Positions 44,985-56,603 of a stretch of 64,000 bases of DNA are shown here, one piece after another (the first letter of the stretch is position 1; every line of letters begins with the position of its first letter). Where the stretch lies: contig JAGPNK010000006.1 in the NCBI GenBank assembly GCA_020746835.1, positions 1,798,001-1,862,000 on the forward strand, written 5' to 3'. The translations under genes and the position numbers were made by a program. The notes under the pieces are model-generated. The model saw only the letters and a list, made by a program, of their open reading frames with translations. It was not told where the DNA came from and made no database searches. This stretch comes from Stachybotrys elegans. Taxonomy: Eukaryota > Ascomycota > Sordariomycetes > Hypocreales > Stachybotryaceae.

Positions 44985-47515
44985 TGAGTGACGAGAGGCG
45001 AGTGGTTGCTTCGCCCAGGATGGGTGTTTGCTTACGGAGTTTGGGTTCCCCCCCTAGGATTCAGGCGTATCTTCTAGTGCTGGAGTTGGTTGGGTAACCT
45101 CGGGCTCGACCTGAGAGCTGCCGCCTGCATCCCTTTGATGGCGTCTTCGCCTTGGCTGGCTTCTTCTTTCCTGTGTATATTGCTTGACTGTGTATTTTTC
45201 TCCCGCCTCTCCCTTGACTTCCCTTTGTATCACGCTTTGCTAGGTTCCACGTATGGTGCGGTGGTGTTTGTCTGTGTCTGCTTGCTCAGTCCATGGAGCC
45301 GTATTTGCATTTGCATGACCACCAGAGTCCCTTTGGCAATTGCACGGGACAATAGAAGTATGTGTTCAGGTACGGTAGTAGGCTTCATCATCCCTTGTGC
45401 TCGACCTCACGTCACCGCCTGGTTCTGATCATCAACAACAAGCCTCATAAGAAGGTATATCGGAGTCTCATTTCACGACTCGTCATGCCCGGATATCGGC
45501 CACATTCCCTCTCTCCTGGAATTCACCTACCATTCACCGAAGTACTATCTATCAAGCCATTCCTCAGCACATGCGGTCCTCGTGCGGCTCGGTCCGCCTT
45601 TGGATGCAGCCGCCACCGCTCGTCGAGGCGGAATCACCCCAATCGGTTCACTCCGCACCATCGCCCGCCGCCGCTACTGCAGCCCATATGCATGGAGCGG
45701 CCGGTGATCCTATTGACATGCCATCCCCGCAATACAAGTGCCGGGCACCGACACAATGGCTGGCGGCATTGGCCCCCCACAGGTGGCATCATTCAAGATC
45801 TTGGTAACATCTGGGGTAGCAACCCCTAGATATGTATTGGCATCGTGAATTCAGGAGACCTGGTCTGGTGGTCGGAGGATCTGTGTCATGGCATACGGGG
45901 CTTGTTTTTGATGTATATCGGGGTGATTTCACCAGCGCAGAGATCCCTTCGGCCTCCCCTAATGACTAGATTGGTAGAAACCCCATGCTTGCCCAGGAGA
46001 AACCTGCCAACTAGCTATGAAGCGACTCCTTTTCCCTTTGCGGGGGGTCTCTGGAATCGCATCTCTTGTGAAGTTTAGGTCTCTGTTGCCCTCTTCGTTC
46101 ACAACAGCTCACCTGCGGAATTGTCCTTCTCTTAGTTCCCTACCCGTCTCTCTCCTCTCGTGTGATGCTTGTTCCCCCTTTCAACTCTTCACATCTCGAG
46201 ATTTCACTTCCTCGTTACTCCCTTCTCGCAGCCTCGGCCCTCTCACAAAACATCTCGACCCCCTCGCCATTCCTCTCCCTTCCTCTGCCTTCACTCTTCA
46301 AGACTTTTAAGTGGGCAGGCCATACTGCGGTCTTGCCCAGCGTACCTGCTTCCTAGTCCTTCTCCTTCTCGGGGAGCGCCTTCCTTCCTTCCTTCCTCAG
46401 AACTCCCCCCTCTCCTCGCTCCACCGCATCCCCTTTGGTCCTCTGACTTCCGATTCTTCATCAGACGTTGTTGCCTCGTGTGACTTCAAGTTTGCTGTCG
46501 ACCAGGGAAGAAGATACAACATCACCTTGCCTGTTCTCCTTCCAAATTCTCTTGTCCATCTGGTAGGTACCAATTCCCATCCTCCCCTCGAGAAATCTTC
46601 CTCGCCTAACCATCATCGCAGCCTCCTCCCGACCACTCTCGTCACCGTCACCCGATCAGATCTCTTGTTCCTCACTCCTTTGGCATCGCCTTTCTGTTCG
46701 TGTTTGTGCCTCACGAGGTGGCGTACAGCTCGGCCTTGTATGCATACCAGTCGCTGATTGCTGTCACTGGCAACTGTCAGAGTAAGTCAACTTCGCTCTC
46801 GTATACTTCTCTCCGCCCTCTTCCCATGCATCTTGCTATCACTCGCCCCCGACACTCTCTAATTCCTCACATTACACCTTTGCCCGTTTGTCGCCGTTCA
46901 TCTTTCCTTTGCTGTGGCTTCCTTCAGTCCGGGGAGCGCAGAACACCTCTTTGCCCAGCACACCTCGATCCTTGCACCTGCAAATACTCTCTCGGTGCAG
47001 ATCCGTCCAATCCGTCTTTTTAACGGGTTCGGCAGCTTGTACCCGAGTGCATTTTCATCATTACAAACATCAGCACATGTTAAAGAAATCATTCTTCCCA
47101 TCTCCACGTCACAATGGTGGCATTCTCTCATCGAGCGAAACGCATCCTGTGCTCTCTTTCCGAGTCGCAGCGGCAGGATAATGGCCTTGAACCCTCAGCC
47201 ATTCAGCTTATCCGATATAATCTGCTCCATCACCCTTATCGTTGCCCTCAGGCCGAGATCCTCCTAGGTCACGGCGTAGATGCCTGCGGATTCTCCTTGT
47301 GTCTCTCCAAAATGCCCAGATTTCTGGCCTCGCAACTTGAAGCACAAAAGGTCACTGACAATCACAGCCTCTGGGCACAGGTTTCCCCCATTCTGGGCTT
47401 CCTGCAAGCCAACCTTCGAAAGCCTGGCACATCTCGTGGCTACCCGACTCTCTTCTTCTGCTTCTCGCGAGAAACTCACCGGTCCTACTTCTTTTTCGCC
47501 TTTACCGAGTTCAAC
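44985..47515. other. Long intergenic and leader region upstream of the 897-aa protein gene
   Basis: 2.5 kb. From about 46,080 the plus strand is markedly CT-rich, typical of a long fungal leader. A GTAAGT at 46,782 and CTTCAG acceptors near 46,925, plus GTAGGT at 46,566, suggest introns in the 5' untranslated region. Frames in this part are Ser/Pro/Leu-rich because of the CT bias, and are not supported as genes. Confidence 0.55.
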
Positions 47516-50314
47516 ATGACTTCTCAAACCTATTCAGCGCGTGATCTCCTGCGCTTGAGATACACGGCTGCTCCACGGGAGGTGCACGAGGTGCTCCAGC
47601 TAAAAGTACGCAAGGACGTCGATCTGGGTAGGTGCTCTATTCTCGCTTTCTCCCACACAGCCAGCTAACAGTTTGCCAGGTGAAATTATTCGTGTGGGCC
47701 ACGACCGCGTTCTCCCCTTGATTCGAGAGGAGGTCGAGACCAACAACATGTCTGAGGATTCCACCAACAGTGGCCTTCGACCCCAGGCCTCCGTTCAGCA
47801 GCTTGATGGAACTGACGCCGACTGGAAGTACCGTGGGAGAACTGAGTCTGAGTACGCCGATGCCAAGCCGATTTGTCCTCCTCCTACTCTGGCTTCACAG
47901 AAAGATGAAGGGTTCCAAAGATTCTACAAGGCCGTCGTCTCACCTACTCATGTTCGTGTTACTGCTGGTGGAAGAATTGTCCCAAATAAGAGAGCCCCAT
48001 CCTCGCCAACAGGTAAGAGCAACAGAGACAAGCCTTCTGAGGAAACCAACACACGACCTCCGAGCAGTGGCCCACCAGAATACAACGGCTTTCCCGCACC
48101 ACCGATGGCTTACGGCCCATTTTCGCCCCTGTACCCAGGATTGGTACCTGGAATGCCACCGACTATGGCGCCTGCGCCTCCACCGTTCCCTATCATGCCG
48201 TGGCCCATGGGTTTCAACGTCGCTGGTAGCTTCGGTGTATCACCTTATCCTCCTGGTCATCCTCACCTGTCCCCTATGGTTAATTTTGAGACCAAGGACA
48301 CGAACCAAAGCTACAAGCAGGACAGCTCAGACCTCAAGGATGCCCCTGGCCTTGAGGCAGTTGGCGCCCATCTAGAGCGTCAGCGTCCACCAATGTACAA
48401 TGGCCAATGGATGATGCCACCCCCTCAGCCTCATCCCTATTATCCCTTTGGATTTCCCCAGTTCCCGGGTTTCGCGGCTCCTGCCGGGATGCCTGGCGCT
48501 ATTATGCCACCTCACGGCTTCGCCATGCACCAAAAACCACCCAGTTCTGCAGCCAAGATTGGGCAACCAGCGACAACACAGCACGGTTCTTCCGCCTCTG
48601 CAGCAAGCGCTACAAGCTTCGCGGCTTCTTCCAAGCCTCCCATCTCTTCAATCCGTCCCAGTGACATTACTCGCAAACAAGTCGAAGTGCTCCGTGGCTC
48701 GCTGCGATATCTCGAGGATCAACTCCAGTACAACAAGCATCAGATTGATGAGAAGGCCATGGAGAGCCAGGCTCAAGTGGTTAGTCAACAGATCCAGCAT
48801 TTCGAACGCAACCTCGAAGCGCAGCTTGAGTTCGAGAAGAACCACTATCCCTCCAGCAGCAGCAAGGACGATACTACAAGCTCGGACTCCTATGGTGGTT
48901 CACTCAAATCGAAGCCTGCATTCAATAGGGAAACCAACCACCTTTCAACCAAGCTCAAATCTCGCTCCGAACCCCGGGATGGTGCCTCCCAGAACCTCCC
49001 TGATAAGTCGTTCACAAAATCAACGGAGCCTCTTCTCCCTTGCTCGGCTAATGGCACCACCAAGTCCAGTCTCAACTCCTCGTTGAAGAAAGCAGCGGCT
49101 GACTCAATCAGGGACACTCAGCCATTCAAGAAGCCGAATGTCCTTCCGTTTGCTGCTGCTCTTGCGCCGCCATTCAAACCTCGCTGCGAGAGCACTTCAC
49201 CTGCTGAAGATATGGAGAACTATTTCCCCCAAGCATACCAGGACAGTATGGGTGAGATGAGCCATCTTAGCATCGGTTACAAAAACGGACGCTCTCTTGG
49301 AAGCTCTCGTCAAGGCCCCATCGACATTGAAAGGCCCAATACTCCGTATCTCATCGGCCAGATCCCTCAGGGTGTCGACCCAAAGTCCATTGAAGACGCT
49401 GACTATACATATATGCGAGAGCTCACCGAAGATGAACTGCGCGCCCGCCACATGTACTGGGGTAGAGCACCACGCCACCTTCAGAAAGGCCTACCCAAGT
49501 TTGACGGCAAGGACTTTTACCCGCCATCTCCCGTCAAGATGTCTGGGAGCACCGACACCGATACCACATCAACTAGCTACTCCATCACCACAGGAGACAC
49601 CAGAGTAAGGTATACTGTGAACATGCCAGATGTTGAGGCAGACCCATTCCAATTCGTCACACAGCCAGGCCGACTGGTAAGCCGAGATGGCCCTGGCAAG
49701 TCGACACAGTCAGAGTCACTACTCAGACCGGGGGAATCAGAGAGCAGCGATGCACCGATTCCTATTCCGCGATCTGGGTCTTACGTTGCACAGGTCAGCC
49801 GCAATTACGACAACTTTCGAAAGGCCCTTAGTGCCTCGACCCAACCGTCTACGTCGGGTGATTCAAAGGGTAAGCAGTCTTCGGATGAGGAGGATGACGA
49901 CAAGACTCTCCTGTTCAAAGGACGCAAGGCCCTTGCTCGCAATGCGTAAGTGCATAGAAACTCATTGAATCCCTATTCACGATACTAACTGCTATTAGGA
50001 CCAAGACGCATAATCAAATTTGGCACAGCATGCTCAAAAAGAGCAACACGAGCTCCACCGCAATTCCTGGAGCCGTCTCATCGATGACTGCACAGGGCGT
50101 TCTCCCGCACTACTCTGGCCATGCCACTGCTTCCCTTGCCCCCTCGGCAACAAACCCTACATCTCAGGCTACCAGTCTTAAGACGAGCGAGGTCGTCGCC
50201 GAAGAGGCACCTGCTGCTAACATGGAGAAGAGAAGCGAGAACATGCCCCCCGGCGATTCCAGCAAGATGAACACCCACTACAAGGGAGGCCGATCTCACA
50301 GTCGCCGTGGTTGA
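47516..50314 (+). CDS. Low-complexity protein with an N-terminal eIF4E-binding motif (4E-T/Eap1-like candidate)
   Basis: Exons 47,516-47,627, 47,680-49,945 and 49,999-50,314 give 897 aa. Residues 6-12, YSARDLL, followed by RLR, match the eIF4E-binding consensus YxxxxL plus a hydrophobic residue, as in 4E-T, Caf20 and Eap1. The middle is Pro/Met/Phe/Gly-rich (GMPPTMAPAPPPFPIMPWPM and similar). A helical segment at about residues 370-430 (VEVLRGSLRYLEDQLQYNKH onward) is probably a coiled coil. A conserved-looking block follows later: ELTEDELRARHMYWGRAP, HLQKGLPKFDGKDFYPPSP. The C-terminus is Ser/Thr-rich and basic. No catalytic domain is seen. An mRNA-regulating role at the cap is inferred from the motif and the disordered architecture only. 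Introns: GTAGGT and GTAAGT donors, both short. Confidence 0.85.
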
Positions 50315-51436
50315 AGCCCCTGGGCGAGACAACGAAGACACCACGTATCCACTTGACGACGAGTATGACAGCTCACGATGACCATCGTTTATTGATTCCA
50401 TATTTACGAAGTGCATGAAGTATTCGAACAGGGCAACATCGGGGTAATATCCCTTACAGTACTTTGCTTTGACCCGACAATTAGCTTTGCAAACATCATT
50501 CGAGCAATTAGCCTGTATACTACAGAGACAGGAAGCTTTCGGAGGCGGGGAGATTCAAAACTAAGGCGTGATGGATCCATTGACAAGATAGCGGCACATT
50601 ATGTGGTCAGAGTATGGTAGAAGGATGATGCTTTTTCTGGTTTCTCAACCCTATCCCAAGAGTCAAGGCAATCAGGTCACCTCAATATGGCAGGCGGAAA
50701 CTGATGAAAGAAATAGCAATACTCCTTGTACATAGCAGAGCACATATTCCGCTCGAATTGCAACTACGCGTTACAGTATGTTCCTAGTTACCGTCTGGCA
50801 TTGCCATCCGTGACAAAGAAATGGAATACTTGTGCAAGTGTTAGCATGTTTCTCACCATCAAATTTCCAGCCTCATTGAATATGGTCCTCGGTGAAAATC
50901 TTCGGGCGAGAGTAGGGGACAGTTGATAGTGAGTCGCCCCTACTTGGTTCCTTCTTCGCCAGTCGTATACCTCGAAAACCATGGATCTAAGTGGTTAACG
51001 AGGAGATATCCTAGCGTATTTGCACATGCATCATGGTTCACAGTGGTGCCTACGAGGGGGAGGAGAGCGGAGGGTAGGTTAGTAGTTGAACAGACACAGT
51101 GGGGTGGCACGGAGCTGCTTGGCAGCCGTCGTCACCTGTGACAGATGACATGGTCACAACTCATGAAAGAGCAAGACAGGACTTCGGGAAACGCCTCCCA
51201 TGGAACATTTCACAACTGGTGAAATGGCCATTGAGAACTATAAAATTCTCAATTCATCTACCCTTTGTAGGATCCGACCTACGTGTTCGTGATAGGTATC
51301 GCAAGAACGCCGGAGTATATGCCCATTTCCTCGTCAACCATTATTGTTGATCGTTGTGTCCTGCCCGTCTGGTGTGCGTGAAGGAAGAAAAGATTTTTTG
51401 CGAGGTTTTTTCTTTTGTTGTCATCGATTTCCCCAT
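50315..51436. other. Convergent intergenic region
   Basis: 1.1 kb between the ends of the 897-aa protein gene and RPL26. No gene is supported; it probably holds both 3' untranslated regions. Confidence 0.55.
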
Positions 51437-52030
51437 TTAGGCGGTGACCTTGCCGGTGGCGCGGAGCTCGCGGCCACGCTTGGAGCGGGCCAGGATGTCC
51501 TCACGGTCCTTGTCGAGCTTGAGCTTGGTGATGACAACGTTGGAGGGGTGGAGGCCGAGGGGGACGCTCTGGCCGGAGGCCTTGTCGCGGTTGACACGCT
51601 CGACGTGGATGACGTATTTCAGACGGTAGACGGAGGTGACCTTGCCCTCACGGCCCTTGTTGGAGCCGCGGACAATCATGACCTCGTCGTCCTTGCGGAT
51701 GGGGATGCTGCGGACCTGTGGAGAAGGCATCGTCAGCACTGGAACGGGGGGGAAGGGGGCTCATGGCTTCGAGGGATTCAACGTACGTTGTACTTCTCAC
51801 GCAGCTCCTTGCTGAGGGGAGCGCTCATGATGACGCGGCGCTGGCTGGAGGGAGCCTTGAAGTGAGCAGCGCGGCTCTTGCGGCGCGAGTGCGCAACCAC
51901 TAAAAGGAATGTCAGTGAGAGGTTTCACCCCTTCCCCTTTGTGCGTCGCAGTACTTCAATTGAAGTGGCTGGAGAGCAGCGTAAAAGGGTTCAAGGAGAG
52001 GCAGCACATACGCTTGTTGATGACCGTCAT
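51437..52030 (-). CDS. RPL26: 60S ribosomal protein L26 (uL24)
   Basis: Exons 52,012-52,030, 51,787-51,899 and 51,437-51,715 give 136 aa, the usual length. The sequence runs [60 protein letters not shown] and [20 protein letters not shown], with the KOW motif in the last block, and ends [16 protein letters not shown]. uL24 binds 25S rRNA near the polypeptide exit tunnel. The first coding exon is only 19 nt, an arrangement common in fungal ribosomal protein genes, and introns start GTATGT and GTACGT. It is the first of four consecutive minus-strand genes. Confidence 0.97.
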
Positions 52031-52599
52031 GTTGGGCGAGGTTTGGCGACGACGAGGTTGTTGGCGACGTTGGGCGTTGGGTGATGAGGGGGGAAAAGAG
52101 TTCTTCGTCTCAGTTTTTCTCTCGAGAAGGGAAAATTGATGGTGGTTGTGGGCGAAATTTGGGGCGGTGGGTCATCACGTGATACAGGTACCCTAAGAGC
52201 CAGCTTCGAGTTACTAAGTACCTCTAAGCTTGACGAGGTGGATCAGTTAGTACCTCTCTGTATCAAGCACTGTTGCATAGGTACCCACTTGCTCCTTCCA
52301 AGAGTAGATAGCTTCGAAGTCGGCCCAAGAGGCCCGAACTCGTCAAGCCGGTTGCTTTTCTGATGATTGTCCAGGCAAGCAAACACTCATGTTGATAGGA
52401 AAGCTGGTTTCAAGCAAAAAGGTCCTTAGGTCTACAAAATCTATCAAAAAACATTGCGTCAAGCGAGCAATTGTCAACGCATCAGCTGTCAGAAAAATTC
52501 CCCTGCCCCAAGGTATGTAGTAGTACACCAATGCTCATCATCCACGAACTTTTGAAACCCCCATGCGACATGCTATGGTATGCCTAGGTATCCCTCTCC
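52031..52599. other. Intergenic region upstream of RPL26
   Basis: Contains the RPL26 promoter and the 3' end of KGD2. GTACCT-type motifs recur at 52,180-52,285. No gene seen. Confidence 0.6.
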
Positions 52600-54054
52600 T
52601 TACAGAAGCATACGCCTGGGATCCTCAATGTACTCCTTGATCTTGACCAAGAACTGGACGGCCTCTCTGCCGTCCAATAGACGGTGGTCGTAGGTCAGAG
52701 CGAGGTACATCATAGGACGGATCTCTACCTTGCCATTGACGGCAACAGGGCGGTCCTTGATGGCGTGCAGGCCGAGGACAGCGCTCTGAGGCAGGTTGAT
52801 GATGGGAGTGCCCATCATGGAGCCGAAGACACCTCCGTTGCTGATGGTGAAGGTACCGCCAGCCATGTCCTCGATGGTGAGCTTGCCGTCACGGGCCTTT
52901 GGGGAAGAAAGAGTCAGTAAGCTAGTACTTCAGAGGGGAGGGAGGTGATGGATTAACAAACCTTCTTGCCCATGTCGGCGATGGACTTCTCGATGCCGAT
53001 CATGTCCAGGGACTCGGCATTGCGCACGACAGGGGTCACCAGACCCTTCTCAGTAGCCACGGCGACACTGATATCGACGTAGTCGCGGTACACAATGGTA
53101 TCGCCGCCGTTGGGGCCTTCGATGGAGGCGTTGACGGCGGGGATATCGCGCAGAGCGAGGACGACGGCGCGCGAGAAGGCGCTCATGAAGCCGAGCTTGA
53201 CACCAGTCTTCTTGAGGATGTCATCCTTGTACAGCTTGCGGAACTCCATAATGTTGGACATGTCGACCTCGTTGAAGGTCGTCAGGGAAGCGGCCGTGTT
53301 CTGAGACTGCTTGAGACGCTCGGCGATTCGAAGGCGCATGCGGTTCATCTTGACCTTTAGATTCAATTCAAGTCAGCATTGGCACCGTACAAACATCATG
53401 GGGCGTGCAGGGCCACTCACGCGTCGCTCTTCCCGGTTTCCAGAAGCTCCCCAGGGCTCCTCTGCCTTTGCGGCGGGGGGGGCCGACTGAGCGGGCTTGG
53501 TCTGGGCGGGCTCGGGCTTGCTGGCGGGGGCGGGCTGCTCCTTCTTGGGTTCGGGTTTCGACTCGGCGGGCTGCTCGGCCTTGGGGGCTTCTGGCTTCGT
53601 CTCCTTGGGGGCCTCTTCCTTGGGAGCCTCCTTCTTCTCGCCGCCGAGCTCCAGCCTGACGATGTCCTGGCCGACCGTCACTGTGTCTTCCTCGCTAACG
53701 AGGAACTCCTTGATGACACCAGCCTCGGGCGCATTGACGGCGACATCGATCTGTTACCGTTAGCAATGAGAACAAGGTAAGGGACGCAAAACAACCGAGA
53801 CGAGTGAGCTGCCATACCTTGTCGGTCTCAATGGTCGCAATCTCCTCGTCCTGCTCGACGTAGTCGCCAATGGACTTGGACCACTGCTTCAGGGTACCCT
53901 CGGATATAGACTCGGCCATCTGGGGCACCTGGACAACGCGATCGGCATAGGTCCTGACCATCTGCATCATGGCCGGGGTGACGACCGAGGTACGAGGCCG
54001 GAACTGGCGCACCGGCATGGTGCGCGCCACAGATATCAATCTCCTGGACAGCAT
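52600..54054 (-). CDS. KGD2: Dihydrolipoyl succinyltransferase, E2 of 2-oxoglutarate dehydrogenase
   Basis: Exons 53,818-54,054, 53,421-53,750, 52,962-53,354 and 52,600-52,896 give 418 aa. The N-terminus is a mitochondrial presequence ([20 protein letters not shown]). The lipoyl domain carries the attachment Lys in ATIETDKIDVAV, split by intron 1 right after that Lys codon. A long Lys/Glu/Pro/Ala linker ([17 protein letters not shown]) replaces a peripheral-subunit-binding domain, as in other eukaryotic Kgd2. The catalytic domain begins [20 protein letters not shown] and keeps [14 protein letters not shown] and the active-site [14 protein letters not shown], and the protein ends EDPRRMLL. It transfers succinyl groups to CoA in the TCA cycle, in the mitochondrial matrix. 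Confidence 0.97.
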
Positions 54055-55192
54055 GGTGGCGGTGGTGACGGTGGTGACGAGGTTCGTGGTGAGGGAGTTG
54101 CTGGGGGGCGGTGATGATGGTGGCCGTAGTTGGTGGTGTTGAGAATGAAGATGTCAAGTTAAGCCTCAACCGAGGATACGTCAATAAATAATCTTTGCGT
54201 CGGGAAAAGCAGGTAGGCCAGGGGGGGGGCAGGGGGGCCTCCTATTACGGGACCGGCTTGTCGGCTTACCTTATACCTGAAGCAAAGCACGGGCAGAGGT
54301 GCCTCAGCAAGTACCTAGTACATACCTAGTAGAGTGATTAGTGGTAGGAATACCAGGTCTGTGCTACCTACCAAGGTACCTGTAACCGTGTTGGGATGTG
54401 GTAAGGTAAAGGTACCTAGGAGGTAGCCACTCAAGCACTTACAATTATAATGAGAGAGTATAGATAAGTAGGTAGGTAGGAGGAAGAATTGACATTGATG
54501 AAGTGAGGAAGAAGAAGAAAGAAAGAAAGAAAAAAAGGGTGTGTATGCCGCACGCGTTCATAAATAGACAGGCCTGCCTCCCGCGGGAGCTCGAGCTTTT
54601 TCTGTTGCGGATTTACATTGCCTACAGTAAGTACTAAGTAAGGTATGAGCCGAAACACAGATGGAAACACTCCCTCGGCGAACGCCAAGGTGGAAACCTT
54701 CAGCGACCCTCTGAAGCGAAACTGCCTCATATGCCGCCAAGGTATTGATGTATAGCTCTCGCCGCCAGTTGGCGAATGCGGTGTTCGCTCCCATATTGCC
54801 TACCAGATGACAGCTGTTTTTGACTAGGTACCTAGTAGGTGCCCTTGATTATTCGTAGCTCGAGCCTAGGTAGCTTCTCATTACTGCCTGTTCCAACTCT
54901 TTTTGTCTGACAACTGAGTTTGAGCCGCCGCCGGCAGCAACTCTCATAGATTTTCCAGATAGTCCTGCCTACATGACTGACTTTGCAGCTTGTAACTGTA
55001 TGCAAGCTCTGGCTGAGTCCAAGGGGTTCCGGGGCATGAGATCTTGGCATGGCTGCACTCCACGTCTCGGGACACAATTGCAGAGTCATATCTATATGTG
55101 AGAATAATAGTACATGCCCTCCAATCCCATGGCCAAGAGGGATACAAAGTCTATAGGTGTATAATACAGTGGGGGGTGGGGTGATGGGCATT
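54055..55192. other. Intergenic region between COX11 and KGD2
   Basis: 1.14 kb holding the KGD2 promoter and the 3' end of COX11. The 54,280-54,430 part is dense in TACCTA/TAGGTA motifs, and a perfect 12-bp palindrome CTAGGTACCTAG lies at 54,824-54,835. A purine-rich microsatellite-like GAAA tract lies at 54,505-54,540. No gene seen. Confidence 0.6.
54824..54835. repeat. Perfect palindrome CTAGGTACCTAG
   Basis: A 12-bp self-complementary sequence. Related forms occur at 54,410-54,417 (AGGTACCT) and 11,722-11,731 (TACCTAGGTA). Confidence 0.9.
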
Positions 55193-56199
55193 CTACGCCG
55201 CCATGGGCCTCTGGAATCGACCATTGTTGTCATATCTTGCTTCTATCCTAGCATTAGCACGGCTGCAGTACAAATCCAGCCATACCGGGGACTCACTGAA
55301 GAAGGTGTAGTTCAAGGTGACGGTCTGGACGCCCCGCATATTGATGTCGTTGAGCAGGTCGGGGTCGAGGTAGAAGAAGACGGGCATGTCGACCGTCTCG
55401 CCGGCATTGAGACGCTGCTCCTCGAAGCAGAAGCACTGGATCTTGCTGAAGTAAGGGGCGCACTGCGCGGGAGTGACGCTGTACGTGGCGACGCCGATGA
55501 TGTCCTTGTCGCCCTGGTTGGTGGCCTTGTAGAAGGCCAGCGCCGTCTCGCCCGGCAGCACCGACACCTCGCGCTGCTGGGGGACAAACTTCCACGGCAG
55601 CGTGTCGGAGACGGACGAGTTGAAGGTGACGCGGATGCGCTGGGCGTCCTTGACGGGCACGACGCGGCTCGAGATGTCGCTGCCATCATCGCCGGGTTGG
55701 TGGGCTCGCACGGGCTGGCCGCCCCATCCGATCGTCTGGCAGACCTGTCGTCGACAATTGTCAGGAGGAGAAGCTTCGCATGGTGCAAGAGGGGCGGGCG
55801 ACGAACCATCTTGTAGAGAGGCACCGCACTGTAGGCCAGCGCAACGGCCCCAATGGACACGCTGAGAGCGTAGTATCTACGGGTCACAGCATGAGCACAC
55901 ACCTCCCTCCCTGTTCCGCCAAGCTTCATGGCCCTCCTCGTAGCTTACAGCAGCGTCAGGTTCTTCTCCCTGGTTTGCGCGCGCACCGCCTCGGCCGTAA
56001 ATGCTGGGGGGATTCGGTGCTGTCGCGGCGGCGGAGGCGGCGGCGGCGTGGCTCGCATCGAGGCGGACGTCGATAGGGTCCTCGGCAGACGGGCTCGGCG
56101 CACGAGCTGCGGGCGGGAGTTGCAGCAGAAGAAGCAGGCCCATTGGGACGGGCCTGCTCGTGCCACCGCGCTGCGCGGGAGTCGCGAGCTGCAGTTCAT
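55193..56199 (-). CDS. COX11: Cytochrome c oxidase copper-delivery protein Cox11
   Basis: Exons 55,949-56,199, 55,807-55,876 and 55,193-55,744 give 290 aa. The N-terminus is Arg/Ser-rich with no early acidic residues (MNCSSRLPRSAVARAGPSQW), as expected for mitochondrial import. A single membrane span is YYALSVSIGAVALAYSAVPL. The intermembrane-space domain contains VTFNSSVSDTLPWKFVPQQ, ETALAFYKATN, the copper-binding CFCF motif in IQCFCFEEQRL, and PVFFYLDPDL. Cox11 inserts copper into the CuB site of Cox1. A run of eight Pro precedes the membrane anchor. Introns start GTAAGC and GTTCGT. The start at 56,199 is the first ATG giving a presequence; more upstream in-frame ATGs lead through unlike sequence. 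Confidence 0.95.
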
Positions 56200-56603
56200 C
56201 GGCGCAAGAAATGGTGGTTTGGTCAGATTTGGGTCGGGTGGTTGAGGCAAGTCGGCAGATCGGGCAGTGGTGTCATAAATTTTAGAGGTTAGCATCGGAG
56301 CCGGCTTTTTGCAGGGGCTTTGTTCCATACCAAATAAACCTCGTTGTTCAGCAACTCCTGTACATAAATTGTGCGCCATGCTAAACAGCGGTTTTGGGTT
56401 TGTTATCTTTTTAATAATAATGTCATTAATCTCATCAAGGTTTTCCCATAGTATTATGATATGGGCTCGTATCCTCCGACCTGTACAAAAAGAAACCAGC
56501 TTCGCTATCTCGTCTACACATATGCAACTACAAACCCGAAAAGCCTCGATGAAAGCGGGCCTCTCTGTACAGTTATGAAACAAAGAGTTCATCACCTAAG
56601 GCC
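56200..56603. other. Intergenic region between the FAD protein gene and COX11
   Basis: About 400 bp with the COX11 promoter and the 3' end of the FAD-dependent protein gene. Relatively AT-rich at 56,395-56,460. Confidence 0.6.

Noticed and set aside
46311..46757. Reading frames in the CT-rich leader at 46-47 kb
   Set aside because: Ser/Leu/Pro content follows from the CT bias. The downstream ATG at 47,516 gives the consistent gene model.
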